Shown here piece by piece: positions 48,452-58,815 of a stretch of DNA of 64,000 nucleotides. A program made the position numbers and the translations under genes. How positions within the stretch are numbered: the stretch's first letter is position 1; each line of letters starts with the position of its first letter. Source of the stretch: Notolepis coatsorum (Eukaryota > Chordata > Actinopteri > Aulopiformes > Paralepididae); contig OZ020587.1 of NCBI GenBank assembly GCA_963971535.1, positions 160,869,584-160,933,583 of the forward strand, read 5' to 3'. The notes below the pieces were generated by a model. It made no database searches, was not told where the DNA came from, and worked only from the letters and a program-made list of their open reading frames with translations.

Positions 48452-50983
48452 ATGTCGCCACCAACATTAACGAATGCAGCAGGAAAGGCAAGCGATACCA
48501 TCACCGTTGTCCTGGCCCTGATGGCCGGTGACATAAAGAGTTACTCACTGGCCAAATGGGGGTTCCTACTCCGGAAGATCGACCAGGTCGCCACTGAGAA
48601 CCCGACACTGCAGACGGCGATGTGGGAGATGGCTGAACATATTGCGGTCCTCATGGAGAAGCATAAGCCGAAGGCTAGTGTAGCTAGCCTGCCGACTGTT
48701 CTCAGGCTTACGGTCAGCCTAGATCCTCCCACAGCCGCTGAGGTTGCTCGGATGTCCATCGCCGGTCGGACGTCCACAGCTAACCTAGCTCCGCCGGTTA
48801 GCTTAGTGTCAAGAGCTAACCAGCCTCTCCCAGCTAACCTAGCTCTGCCCGTTAGCTTCATGCCAATAGCTAACCAGCCACTCTCAGCTAACCTAGCTCC
48901 GCCCGTTAGCTTCGTGCCAATTGCTGACCGGCTGTTCCCCGTTAGCACAGCTCCTCCTGTTAGCTCCGCCACTATAGATGGCCAGACGTCCCCAGTTGGT
49001 ACAGCTCTACCCGTTAGCTCCGCTCATACAGCTAACCAGACGTCCACAGCTAACATAGCTCCGCCGGTTAGCTTAGTGTCAAGAGCTAACCAGCCACTCC
49101 CAGCTAACCTAGCTCCGCCCGTTAGCTTCATGCCATTAGCTAACCAGCCACTCCCAGCTAACCTAGCTCCGCCCGTTAGCTTCGTGCCAATTGCTGACCG
49201 GCTGTTCCCCGTTAGCACAGCTCCTCCTGTTAGCTCCGCCACTATAGATGGCCAGACGTCCCCAGTTGGTACAGCTCTACCCGTTAGCTCCGCTCATACA
49301 GCTAACCAGACGTCCACAGCTAACATAGCTCCGCCGGTTAGCTTAGTGTCAAGAGCTAACCAGCCACTCCCAGCTAACCTAGCTCCGCCCGTTAGCTCCG
49401 TTTCAATAGCTAACCGGCCGTTTCAAGCTAGCACAGTCTCCACTGCCAGACTAGGCTCCAGGTTCAGGGTGAGCCTAGTATCTGAGACAGACCAGATGTC
49501 TCCAGCTAGCACAGTCTCCACTGCCAGACTAGGCTCCAGGTTCAGGGTGAGCCTAGTACCGGAGACGGACCAGATGTCCCAAGCTAGCCAGGCATCCCCA
49601 GCTAACATAGCTCCGCCCGTTAGCCCCGTCCCAATAGCTAACCGGCCGTCCCCAGTTAGCACAACCCCGCCTGTTAGCCCCGCTACAGTAGCTAACCAGA
49701 CGCCCACTGCCAACCTAGGCTCCAGGTTCAGGGTGAGCCTGGTAGCGGAGACAGACCAGATGTCTCCAGCTAGCACAGTCTCCACTGCCAGACTAGGCTC
49801 CAGGTTCAGGGTGAGCCTAGTACCTGAGACGGACCAGATGTCCCAAGCTAGCCAGGCATTTTCAGCTAGCGCAGTTCCCACAGTGAGTCCAGGGCCCACA
49901 GTTAGCCTAGCCCCCGAGGCTAGTATGGCTAGTAAGGCCTCCACAGCTGGTCCAGCTTCCACGCCCAGTCCAGCCTCAGCTCTGGGTCCTGGCTCCTCAT
50001 CCCCGGATCCTACACCACGCCTCGCCGCCGAGACCGATCCGGTCTCCACGCCCTGCCCGGCCTCTCCACCTGGTCCGGCTGCCGTGCCGGCTCCCGGCTC
50101 TTCGACGGATCCTGGCTCCCCGTCTGGTCTAGCTCTGCGCCGTGATCGGCGTCCTGGTCCTCGCCGTGGTCTCCGCCGGGGTCTTCGCCGTGGTCTTCGC
50201 CGGGGCCTGCGTGGGATCCTGCTCCGGGGGTCGTCGCCGCCGCACCTCCATTCCGGCTCTCCTGAACCGGTCCCTAGTCCGGCGGCTGGAGGGCCTCTCG
50301 TCCGGGATCCGGCTCCAGGGTCCAGCTCCCCTTCCCGGGCTTCTACACCTGTGCCCACCCCCCCTCGTCGGGCCTCGCTTCCCAGGTCCAGCCCTCCTCG
50401 TCGGGCCTCGGTTCTCAGGTTCTGCCCCCCTCCCCGGGTCTCGGTGCCCATCCCCACCCCCCCTCGTCGGACCTCTGTTCCCAGGTCCAGTCCTCCTCCC
50501 CGGGCCTCTGTTCCCATCCCCACCCCCCCTCTCCGGGCATCTGCGCCCGTTTTCTACCCCCCTGGCTGCTATGCCCCTCCTGGGTTTTTCGTTCAGCCTC
50601 CTGGTCCCTCGTCTTCGGGTCCTCTCCCTGGTTCCTCTCCGGGGTTCCGGCTTCCTCCCTCACCTGCTTATGGACGTTGTTTTCGGGTGTCTGGAAGCCA
50701 CCCGTTGAGGGGGGGGTACTGTCAGGATCCTAGGCCCGGTCCTGGCTGGACTGGGCAGGATGGTAACATTGGGCAGTACCCTACACCTAACTTTGGGCAA
50801 TGCCCTCTATCTGACATTGGCCCTCGGCCTGACATTGGCGCCCTACCACCCTCTAGTGGTGACAAACAATCGGTGCGCTCCAGTACTCTGGACATCCTGA
50901 CTACTGTGATAACTATAATTAATAGTATGATTAATGTGGTGTCATGGTGTGTACTGTTGTTGTCTTTCCTTTCCCTGGTGTGA
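48452..50983 (+). CDS. 843-aa Ala/Pro/Ser/Val-rich repeat protein of an LTR element, function unknown
   Basis: The ATG lies three bases after the 5' LTR. I do not recognise the protein. Residues 1-90 (MSPPTLTNAAGKASDTITVV, LAKWGFLLRKIDQVATEN, MWEMAEHIAVLMEKHK) look folded, with helical character. Then a 90-residue (270-bp) unit, starting at about 48770, 49040 and 49310, is built of 18-residue 'ANQPLPANLAPPVSF' subunits. Next come four 'STVSTARLGSRFRVSLV.ETDQMS' units (about 49430-49850), a Ser/Pro/Ala stretch, an Arg-rich run of 'RRGL' repeats (about 50155-50210) and a Pro/Arg/Ser end with 'PPRRASVP' repeats. The frame runs into the 3' LTR and stops at 50981-50983. A long antisense open frame (49423-50523) is a shadow. 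It could be a Gag replacement or a captured host repeat gene. Confidence 0.65.
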   Translation: MSPPTLTNAAGKASDTITVVLALMAGDIKSYSLAKWGFLLRKIDQVATENPTLQTAMWEMAEHIAVLMEKHKPKASVASLPTVLRLTVSLDPPTAAEVARMSIAGRTSTANLAPPVSLVSRANQPLPANLALPVSFMPIANQPLSANLAPPVSFVPIADRLFPVSTAPPVSSATIDGQTSPVGTALPVSSAHTANQTSTANIAPPVSLVSRANQPLPANLAPPVSFMPLANQPLPANLAPPVSFVPIADRLFPVSTAPPVSSATIDGQTSPVGTALPVSSAHTANQTSTANIAPPVSLVSRANQPLPANLAPPVSSVSIANRPFQASTVSTARLGSRFRVSLVSETDQMSPASTVSTARLGSRFRVSLVPETDQMSQASQASPANIAPPVSPVPIANRPSPVSTTPPVSPATVANQTPTANLGSRFRVSLVAETDQMSPASTVSTARLGSRFRVSLVPETDQMSQASQAFSASAVPTVSPGPTVSLAPEASMASKASTAGPASTPSPASALGPGSSSPDPTPRLAAETDPVSTPCPASPPGPAAVPAPGSSTDPGSPSGLALRRDRRPGPRRGLRRGLRRGLRRGLRGILLRGSSPPHLHSGSPEPVPSPAAGGPLVRDPAPGSSSPSRASTPVPTPPRRASLPRSSPPRRASVLRFCPPPRVSVPIPTPPRRTSVPRSSPPPRASVPIPTPPLRASAPVFYPPGCYAPPGFFVQPPGPSSSGPLPGSSPGFRLPPSPAYGRCFRVSGSHPLRGGYCQDPRPGPGWTGQDGNIGQYPTPNFGQCPLSDIGPRPDIGALPPSSGDKQSVRSSTLDILTTVITIINSMINVVSWCVLLLSFLSLV

Positions 50984-51385
50984 TGTCATGCACTGTTTTG
51001 GGTTGTTAGGAGTTGCTTTTGTGTTTAGTTGTGTTTAGTTATTCTTTGCTTATTGTCTAGGTGTTGGTTGTGATTCGGTGTTGGCCAGGTGTTCTTAATT
51101 GTTAATTAGTCGGGGTATTTAGGTGTCTGTCTGTCTCCCCTTCGTTGTGGCGACATTCCTCCAGTTACCCCCTGTTCCTCCACGTCGTGTCGCACCGTTC
51201 TCCCTCTAGTAAGTCTTAGTGTTTGTTGTTTTGTATTGTGAAGTCTGTTATTTAGTTTCTGTATTTTCCCTGTATTGCACTGGATTCTACAGTAAACACC
51301 CTTCTCCAAGCTTCACTCCTCGCCTCTGCCTCCTCCATTCTTTCCCTTTCTGTATTATTGCATTCTACCTAACCCCATCGTGACA
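50720..51385 (+). repeat. 3' LTR of the 47784-51385 element
   Basis: See the 5' LTR. The last ~88 codons of the 843-aa ORF lie inside it. Confidence 0.95.
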
Positions 51386-51680
51386 CTTTCTTACACCCCC
51401 ACTAAGAACTCCCATTGAAATATTGATGAGTATTTTGGTGGCCGGTACAATGTGATGATGAGCAAAGACAGTCCAGCTTTTTAGTTCAATAACAAGATAC
51501 TAAAATGATGTAAATTCACCCATGTCAATGTCATCGCATACAAACGATGCAGATAAAATAGCTAGAATTGTTTATCCCTTTTCATAGCGTGCATGCATGT
51601 AAACATGTGTGTGTGTGTGTCATATACTCTGCCTGCTACATCATGTCCTCCGGTCGATGCCTCCCTGCAGTGCCGTCCAG

Positions 51681-52304
51681 TCAATGCGCTGATGGCTCCG
51701 TCCCGCCTTGCAACTCTGCCCTCCATTGCGCCTTTTTCCCCTCAAACTCCTCTTTATAGGCACAGTCCATATACCAATGACCGTCCTGGCCGCATACAAA
51801 ACAAACACCAGCAGGTTTGCGCTGCCTCTTTCTCTTTCGCCTCGGGATGCTCTGCCCAACTGAGTAGTCCTTTGCAAGCTGTGAGACAGTTCTCACCAGG
51901 GCTAACTGTGATTGTCCGACTGTTTTTATCAGCGACAATTATGACCGCTCCATCAGCTGTTGAGCATGCAGACTCAGCTCCCCTAATTGCCTGGCCATTT
52001 CATCTGCTGCTATTGAGCCAGCCCCGTCCGTGGACGTTGAAACAGGCCAGACCGTTGCGGATGGTGGTGGTGGTATACGAGGCCAATCTCCTCGCTTCGG
52101 AGTCGGTGGTCGTCTGCGAGGCAGTTGACGTGGTGGGACTGCCGGTGACACACACGGGAAAGCATCGAGGCCAGAGTCCACTGCAAGCCCCGGACACACC
52201 GCCGCGGGGGAAGAGAAAGAAAACAAAGTGTCAGATTCTTCCCTCACTCCCCTCTTCCACATACAGGCTGCTCCCTGCTCCTCTAAATTGCCCACATCCT
52301 CCAT
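51681..52304 (-). pseudogene. Element A gag remnant with CCHC zinc knuckle
   Basis: One minus-strand frame of 206 codons with a single TAA (51939-51941). The upstream part is Pro/Arg-rich (PPRQLPRRRPPTPKR) with a helical MARQLGELSLHAQQLM stretch. The downstream part has a basic PRRKRKRQRKP run and the knuckle CFVCGQDGHWYMDC (C-X2-C-X4-H-X4-C), the nucleocapsid mark of retroelement Gag. The capsid region is not recognised and there is no pol downstream. A 251-codon plus-strand frame (51593-52348) is its antisense shadow. Confidence 0.75.
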
Positions 52305-53505
52305 TCTTTAACACGCTTCTTTTCTCTCAACAGACAAAAACAAAATAAAATAAAATATGTGGTAAACAAAAAATGTTTTCCTCTAATCACTTGGGGGGGA
52401 ACAAATCTCTATAGCAGCCTACACGCACAGACGCCCTTATCTTAGTTTCATCTAGAAACAACTGCAGTTTGACCAGATAAGGTGTTTAGAAACTAAGTCA
52501 CACAAGAAAAACAACTGTCCTTTCTCTATGGCATTCCCCACGCACGGTCACCTTCCCGCCTCCTTGTGAAAAAATCAATAAAACAGATATTAAACGCGCT
52601 TATTTCGGGACTGACCTAAGTAATTTAAAATGTCTCACGCACGGTCATCTTCCCGCCTCCTTGTGAGAGAAAATAAATAAAAACAGATCAGTGCCTAAAA
52701 GATATTAAAACCTAGCCCACGCCATAATTTCTGGACTATTGCATGACTATTGCAGTAATTTCCAACATACTCATAGTACACTTTGCACACGCCTATTATT
52801 TCGGATACAAATGTAATTCTCGCATTTACTTTCGGAACGTACCTTTAAATCCCAAGTGTTCAGAGGAAAACCGAGAGGGTAACACACAAAAAGAAAAACA
52901 ATACCATGTTTTAGTGTTCGTCCCCACCTGGACCCAGAGACTCAACAACTCTAACCCTACTATGTTCTAGTGTTAGACACCATCTAGACCCAGAAACTCA
53001 ACAACTCTCCGCCCAAATCAAACTCCTGCACGCATCCACACGGGAAAATCTGCCAGAGTTGACAAGACAGTCGGTAGACAGGGGTCCTCTCTCTCCTGTC
53101 CTTTTCACAGAGATTTTGAGGCGAGGGAAAATAGCACTCCCCCGGATTGCTCGTCGACAATGCACCACTCTGTGTCATTCGCTGTCTGGTCAATCTAGAC
53201 ACCCTAATCTAATTGTAACATAACTACTTATAGATACAAAAACGCTTTAAACAGAATGTCAACAGCTCACTGAATATTCCCCACGCGTTCCCAAGGTTCA
53301 AGCCGGAGGTGACAGCCAAACGGACGGCGCAGCCGGTCCTCTCCCCCCCCCAGTGCGCGGAGGTCGAGACAGGGCAGCGCTTCCCTGGAATCCCAAGACT
53401 CACCCTGTCTGCAGAGTCCGTCCCGCGGCCACCTCGACACCCATCGCTTTAAAATCTAATAAAACTAGTTAAAAAAATATCCCATAAACATCACTCGTCA
53501 CCATC
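52305..53505 (-). other. Element A leader between 5' LTR and gag
   Basis: No gene is seen. It matches 34740-35583 in element B. There is a local duplication: 'cacgcacggtca' with 'cttcccgcctcc' occurs at 52550 and 52630. Next to the LTR the minus strand reads gatggtgacgag, a candidate primer-binding region. Confidence 0.55.
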
Positions 53506-54598
53506 TGTAATGGGAAATATTAAAGGACTAAACGATGAGCCGTTTACAAATCATTCTGAGTCATTATTAATAATAATAAGAACGTTTATTTCACCGTGGC
53601 CACAATTGAAAGGACAGTTTATAGTCAGAGACAATATGTTAACACATTAGCGTCTGGCCATAGACTGACCAAGAGTTCTGTTCAGACATATGTTAAATAC
53701 ACAGTTGTCAGACATAACATAATATCAGATATGATGATGATGATGGTAAACAAAAATGGTTCTCAGTCACTGGAAGCAACAACAAAGAAGTTGTTTTTAT
53801 TATTTATTAAAGAATTTTATATAACAATTTATCTATAAGTCTTGACAGACACAACCATTCCACCAGACATGCTTCTGCACGAGGTTTTACACTTCCAAAA
53901 GTGAGGTCGAATGCAATGAAGCGAACTGTCATGTTTCGTGGTATGCAGGAATGGAACTCTCTTCCCAGACATGTTAAGCAGGAGAATAGTAAATGTCGTT
54001 TCAAAATCGTGGTAAAACAACATTTTCAACCAAAGAAATTGACATTCCCTAATAGATAGTGTGTACGTAAATGAAAATGTATGTGTCTGATAAAGAGATA
54101 GGTATATATGGATGAAAAGGCATGTGTCTGATAGGGATATATTATTAAAATATTGTATAATTGGCTGATATGAACATAGATAATGTATGTAAAAGCTAAA
54201 TAGTATATTATGCTGTATTGTATTATGAATTAATTATGAGTAGGTATTATTGTATTGTATTATGAATTCATAAGGCGTATATATTGTTGTATTGTATTAT
54301 GAATTTGATTAGGGTTTTTATTGTTGTTTTAATTGTCTGTATGACATGTAAATGTTGTGAGTGTATAAGTCTGTAACTGTATTTTATGTGTTATGGACCC
54401 CAGGAAGAATAGCCCCAGCACTGTTGTGGCTAATGGGGATCCAAATAAACTTATAAACGTATGGCTGGGGAGATGTTGGAGTCTTCTTAAAGAGACATAC
54501 ACAAATTAACCAGTCAAGCTGGTCACACTGAAAGTCACGCTGTATAACATGATATCTCAACACAGATCTATAAGGACATGATAATATATTCCACGACA
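53506..54598 (-). repeat. Element A 5' LTR, interrupted by a LINE fragment
   Basis: TGTAATGGG to CCACGACA, 1093 bp; about 424 bp without the insertion at 53793-54461. Confidence 0.9.
53793..54461 (+). mobile_element. 5'-truncated LINE fragment in the element A LTR
   Basis: Encodes a LINE C-terminus (HNHSTRHASARGFTLPKVRS, RTVMFRGMQEWNSLPRHVKQ), stop at 54057-54059, then a 3' UTR ending 'ggggatccaaataaactt'. Comparison with 36837-37258 shows it is extra sequence there. I see no clear target duplication. Confidence 0.8.
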
Positions 54599-54639
54599 GT
54601 AGCTAAACTAATTATTATTATTATATTAGTATAGATTAG

Positions 54640-54880
54640 ATTAGATTATAGAATGTATTGCCATCATGCAGCACAAGTACAGTACAACGAAAATAAGTTT
54701 GGCATCCAACCAGAGTACAAATGTAACAGTAAAGTACGATAGTAATATGCAATGTACAGTTGATTAAACTGGGTATAACATATATAAATTAGTACTACTG
54801 CGTAATAGTGCTAATCAGATGTATGTACAGAGTTGTAGTATTAATATGTACAGTGATACAGGTATAATAGACACTATGGT
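54640..54880 (+). repeat. Interspersed repeat (SINE-like or LINE-tail-like)
   Basis: It runs from 'gattagattatagaatgtat' through 'acaacgaaaataagtttggc' and matches the flanks of the hAT element (8340-8372 joined to 13078-13330). Non-coding. Confidence 0.65.
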
Positions 54881-54891
54881 AGTAAGTCTGA

Positions 54892-57800
54892 TTGAAGGAC
54901 ACAGCCATGAGCGGTCGCAAATTCCTGAGCTCCCGGAGCCCTCGTCAATACAGCAAACAAAAGAGATTTTGCGCACATTTTCTCCTCGTTATGTTTTGGA
55001 TAACGGATTCGTACCTCTACTCAACGATGAAGCATAACCAGACAGAAGAGGAGAGAAGAGCAAAAATAGAAAAGGAGGTACACAGCGACTTTTATTTCCA
55101 AAACGGCACGGAGCACAAGCACCTGGCCGTGGGGACAGCGACCGTTCACGCAACATTAACGGCCAATCCTGAAAGAAAGAACAGACCCCCGAATGGCAGA
55201 ATGGACCGAAAGACCTTTTTGTCCCTTATCCTGCTACTCTCGGGAGACATTCATCTAAACCCAGGCCCGGTCTTGACCAGAACTCAGGCGAGAAGACTTG
55301 GTCTGGCAGCGCAAGAAGCGAGGGAGGTTACCATCGCGACCAATATCAACAACTCAACCTGTGGCTACATCCACTGCGCGGACGGCAACTCTTCCCAAAT
55401 GACGCCGCAGCAGACGAGCACACGTGAGGCAGAGACGAGAGGAGGTGAACCGAGGGTCGAAACCATGACGACCATCCCGACGCGGGATTTAAACATCTCG
55501 ACGCCCGATAGCCGGCTAGCCAGCGGAGCTAAAGGCGAAAACATCCAGGAACAAAGGACTCTGGACCGAGTCCTTTGTTGTACCAGCACGGCGCGGGTCC
55601 CGACCCCCCCCTCCCCCCTTCCCACCCACGTCAACAAAGCCCCCCCAACCGGCAACCCCACGGACAAATCGCCTGATAAACTAGCCAACCTAGCCAGGCT
55701 GGCTATGTTTACCAGCCCAGGAGAACAAAAGGTTGCCGCCAGAAAAGACAGGACAAAGGACTCCCCCTCCCCACACACCAACACACAGACCTCACGGAGA
55801 CAACAACAAAGCCCCCCCCCTCCCTCCCCCACAGCAGCACCAGAAGACCGTTACCTGGAACTCGAAGACATCAATAACACAGCTAATAAAAACGGACTAC
55901 ACATCTTTCACCTTAATGTAAACAGCATTAAGCATAAGCTGGACGAATTAAGAAACCTGTTTATGAGCGGTAAGGTAGACATAATATGCTTTACTGAAAC
56001 TAAACTTGATCCATCTGTAACAGACCCTGAAATAGAAATAGAGAACTATACTATAGTCCGTAATGACAGAAACCAGTATGGAGGTGGTGTTTGTATGTAC
56101 ATACATAAGGACACCAAATTCATTACCCGTACTGACCTTCATCATGAGACAATTGAAACCGTATGGGTGGAAATTTTATTTGAAAGGGCAAAATCTGTTC
56201 TAGTCGGCACAATATACAGACCGCCAGATCAAACTGGCTTTTATGATACTCTGGATGTGTGCTTAGCTGGAGCTGAGGATGCGGAAAAAATTCTTATTGG
56301 GGATTGGAACACGGATATGCAAGAAAAAAATGCACCCGTCTTCAAATCCTTCAATAGGTTTTGTGATCTGCACGGCCTCAGCCAACTAATCACCCAACCC
56401 ACAAGGATATGTGAATCAACTCAGACTACCATTGACCTCATACTGACCTCTGACAAGTCCAAGATCTCCAGTAAAGGGGTTATAGCATGCGGGTTAAGTG
56501 ATCATTACATGATATTCTGTACCCGCAAAAAGCTAAAACTAAAGGCTGGCTGTCACAAAACAGTCACATCTAGAGACCTCAAAACCTACTCTAGCGAGGC
56601 CTTTAACCTTGAACTGGAGAGTCTGGACTGGTCAGATGAACTCAATGGTACACTGGTTGAAGAAACTTGGCTTGGCTTCAAAACCAAATTTTCATCAATA
56701 CTAAACAAAATGGCCCCCCTAAGAACCACCAGGGTAAAAAATCGCGCTGAGCCATGGATGCACACTGAAATACTGACCGCTATGAAAGCCAGAGACAAAA
56801 AATGCTCTGAGTTTCGTAAAAGTCAGTCAAAGCTTACCAAAAGCACGAGCAGTGAACTCCAAGACCACGTGACTGAACTCAAACTAGAAAGAAACAGACT
56901 AAGAAATGACGTAAACTCCATGATCAAAACTGCTAAAAAAAATGTCATCAATGACAAAACCGAGGAAAACAAAAATAAACCACGTGAACTTTGGAAATTA
57001 CTCAACAATCAACTAGGCTGCAGTAAAAAACTCAAAACCAGGTTCTCAAACATAAACATAAAGACGGACAACACACTCATCACAGACAAGCTGGATGTAG
57101 CCAATTACTTAAACACTTTCTTCACAAACATAGCCACAACACTGGTAAACAAACTACCCTCCCACTCAGGGCAGTATGGGGTAGAACACATAGTAGCATA
57201 CTACATGAACCTAGGCGTCCACAAAGACGACTTCAAACTGGAAATAGTAACTACAGATGAGGTACTCAAAAAACTGAGCGCCCTCCAACCAAACAAGGCC
57301 ACTGGCCATGACAACATCCCCTCCAAATTCCTCAGAGACTCAGCAGCAGCCATCACCCCAGTCATCACACACATAATAAACCTCTCCATAAAACAGGGAC
57401 ACGTCCCCAAGGACTTCAAAATTGCGAGAGTAACACCCCTGCACAAAAAGGGCAGCAAATTAGACCCGGGTAACTACCGCCCTGTTTCTATCCTTACATC
57501 CATCTCGAAAGTCATGGAAAAAATAGTATACGAACAGATCGAAAAGTACCTCGCGGAAAAAAATCTAATCTACGAATTCCAATCTGGCTTCAGAACATCC
57601 CACTCCACTGACACATGCCTTCTCTACTTGAACGACCACATCAAACAAGAGGTGGACGCGGGCAAATACTGCGGCATGGTCATGCTGGACCTACAAAAGG
57701 CCTTCGACACTGTCAATCACACCATTCTGATTGACAAGCTAAAAGCAATTGGTTTTGATAGTTTATCAGTGAGCTGGATACAATCCTACCTGGAGGGGAG

Positions 57801-58815
57801 GGAACAGATGGTGGAAGTAAACGGTACCCTATCCCCCCCCCTCACAGTGAGCTGTGGTGTTCCACAAGGAAGCATACTAGGACCGCTACTATTCCTAATT
57901 TATGCAAATGACATGTCGTCAGCTTGTGACTGCAACTTGTTCCTGTTTGCGGACGACTCAGCCCTGCTGGTCTCTGACAAGAACAAGTTACAGGTTGAAA
58001 AAGCCCTCAGCTCGGAACTAGGCAAAATCTGCATATGGCTCGCCGACAACAAACTATCATTACACATGGGCAAAACAGAGTCCATTCTCTTCGGTTCAAA
58101 TAACAAACTCAGCAAGACCGACGGCTTCTCGGTTACAGTGGGTGACAATATTATCACAAGGAAAGATGAAATTACCTACCTGGGTTCCATCCTAGAGGCT
58201 AATCTTTCCTGTGACAAAATGGCATCCAATGTAATAAAAAAAGTCAACCAACGAACGCGATTCTTGTACCGGATCTCCTCTCTGGTAAACAAGAATACCC
58301 TGAAGACTCTAGCAGGAACACTCATTCAAGGGTACTACGACTATGCTTGCACCTCATGGTACCAAAGCACCTCAAAGGCACTAAAAAACAAATTACAAAC
58401 ATCTCAAAACAAGCTAGTCAGACTACTACTTGACCTGACTCCTAGAACCCACCTCACCCCTGCCCACTTTGACAACCTAGGATGGCTTAGAGTAGACGAC
58501 AGAGTACAGCAACTTGCAATGGGCCTGGTCTACAAGATACACTACGCGACCAAGGTACCCATGTACATGTCAAAATACTTCCCAAAGGTCAGTGAATACC
58601 ACGATCACAACTCCAGAGGGAGCTCCACAAATCATGTAAAACCCAGATTCGGCTCAAACAGGGGACTAAACACGTTTCGCAATTATGCCACATCAATGTG
58701 GAACGCCCTACCTAAAGCTGTAAAGGAATGTGAATCACTACCCACCTTCAAAAACACTCTCAAAAAACACCTACGTGAGACTGCAATTCGAAACTGGCCC
58801 CTACAAATGTCCTAA
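54892..58815 (+). CDS. LINE polyprotein: 2A-like motif, endonuclease, reverse transcriptase (1307 codons, intact)
   Basis: The frame is open from 54892. The real start may be a later Met, such as residue 5 or residue 104. Residues 104-126 read a hydrophobic LSLILLLSG followed by DIHLNPGP, like the 2A-type NPGP motif found near the N-terminus of some non-LTR retrotransposons. A Pro/Thr-rich linker follows. The endonuclease (about 336-560) has FHLNVNSI, CFTETKLD, GGGVCMYI, TIYRPPDQ, IGDWNTDM, TTIDLIL and LSDHYMIF. The reverse transcriptase has NYRPVSILTSISKVMEKIVY (about 860), FQSGFRTSHSTDTCL, MLDLQKAFDTVNH, GVPQGSILGPLLFLIY and FADDSALLV (about 1018). The C-terminus has SMWNALPKAVKECESLPTFK. 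No stop or frameshift, so this may be an active copy. The group is CR1/L2-like by eye. Confidence 0.9.
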   Translation: MKDTAMSGRKFLSSRSPRQYSKQKRFCAHFLLVMFWITDSYLYSTMKHNQTEEERRAKIEKEVHSDFYFQNGTEHKHLAVGTATVHATLTANPERKNRPPNGRMDRKTFLSLILLLSGDIHLNPGPVLTRTQARRLGLAAQEAREVTIATNINNSTCGYIHCADGNSSQMTPQQTSTREAETRGGEPRVETMTTIPTRDLNISTPDSRLASGAKGENIQEQRTLDRVLCCTSTARVPTPPSPLPTHVNKAPPTGNPTDKSPDKLANLARLAMFTSPGEQKVAARKDRTKDSPSPHTNTQTSRRQQQSPPPPSPTAAPEDRYLELEDINNTANKNGLHIFHLNVNSIKHKLDELRNLFMSGKVDIICFTETKLDPSVTDPEIEIENYTIVRNDRNQYGGGVCMYIHKDTKFITRTDLHHETIETVWVEILFERAKSVLVGTIYRPPDQTGFYDTLDVCLAGAEDAEKILIGDWNTDMQEKNAPVFKSFNRFCDLHGLSQLITQPTRICESTQTTIDLILTSDKSKISSKGVIACGLSDHYMIFCTRKKLKLKAGCHKTVTSRDLKTYSSEAFNLELESLDWSDELNGTLVEETWLGFKTKFSSILNKMAPLRTTRVKNRAEPWMHTEILTAMKARDKKCSEFRKSQSKLTKSTSSELQDHVTELKLERNRLRNDVNSMIKTAKKNVINDKTEENKNKPRELWKLLNNQLGCSKKLKTRFSNINIKTDNTLITDKLDVANYLNTFFTNIATTLVNKLPSHSGQYGVEHIVAYYMNLGVHKDDFKLEIVTTDEVLKKLSALQPNKATGHDNIPSKFLRDSAAAITPVITHIINLSIKQGHVPKDFKIARVTPLHKKGSKLDPGNYRPVSILTSISKVMEKIVYEQIEKYLAEKNLIYEFQSGFRTSHSTDTCLLYLNDHIKQEVDAGKYCGMVMLDLQKAFDTVNHTILIDKLKAIGFDSLSVSWIQSYLEGREQMVEVNGTLSPPLTVSCGVPQGSILGPLLFLIYANDMSSACDCNLFLFADDSALLVSDKNKLQVEKALSSELGKICIWLADNKLSLHMGKTESILFGSNNKLSKTDGFSVTVGDNIITRKDEITYLGSILEANLSCDKMASNVIKKVNQRTRFLYRISSLVNKNTLKTLAGTLIQGYYDYACTSWYQSTSKALKNKLQTSQNKLVRLLLDLTPRTHLTPAHFDNLGWLRVDDRVQQLAMGLVYKIHYATKVPMYMSKYFPKVSEYHDHNSRGSSTNHVKPRFGSNRGLNTFRNYATSMWNALPKAVKECESLPTFKNTLKKHLRETAIRNWPLQMS

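Larger units (their letters stand above)
47784..51385 (+). mobile_element. Young non-autonomous LTR retrotransposon encoding a repeat-rich protein
   Basis: Two 666-bp LTRs (47784-48449 and 50720-51385), TGTCAGGATCC to CATCGTGACA, differ at only three positions I could find. A 6-bp duplication, CTTTCT (47778-47783 and 51386-51391), flanks the element. The polypurine tract gaggggggggtac directly precedes the 3' LTR. These ends resemble fish Ty3/gypsy (sushi-like) elements, and the base after the 5' LTR is not followed by a TGG-type tRNA site, which would fit a self-primed element; both points are inference. No Gag, protease, reverse transcriptase or integrase is seen. The only long ORF is 48452-50983. 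Confidence 0.9.
36837..54598 (-). mobile_element. Element A: LTR retroelement lacking pol, inflated by nested insertions
   Basis: LTRs at 36837-37258 and 53506-54598 are very alike, and closer to each other than to those of element B. Both outer flanks carry GTAG (36833-36836 and 54599-54602). A polypurine tract (cagacgggggagt on minus) abuts the low-coordinate LTR; leader and gag lie beside the other, so it is on the minus strand. Nested inside: a Rex/Jockey-type LINE (about 40.8-43.9 kb), a BEL solo LTR, the 47784-51385 element and a LINE fragment in the 5' LTR. The remaining body is about 9 kb, close to that of B. No pol of its own is recognised. Confidence 0.87.

Noticed and set aside
49423-50523. 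366-codon minus-strand open frame
   Set aside because: Antisense of the repeat protein at 48452-50983; the plus frame starts at the LTR and spans all repeats.
51593-52348. 251-codon plus-strand open frame
   Set aside because: Antisense of the element A gag remnant, which has a proper zinc knuckle on the minus strand.
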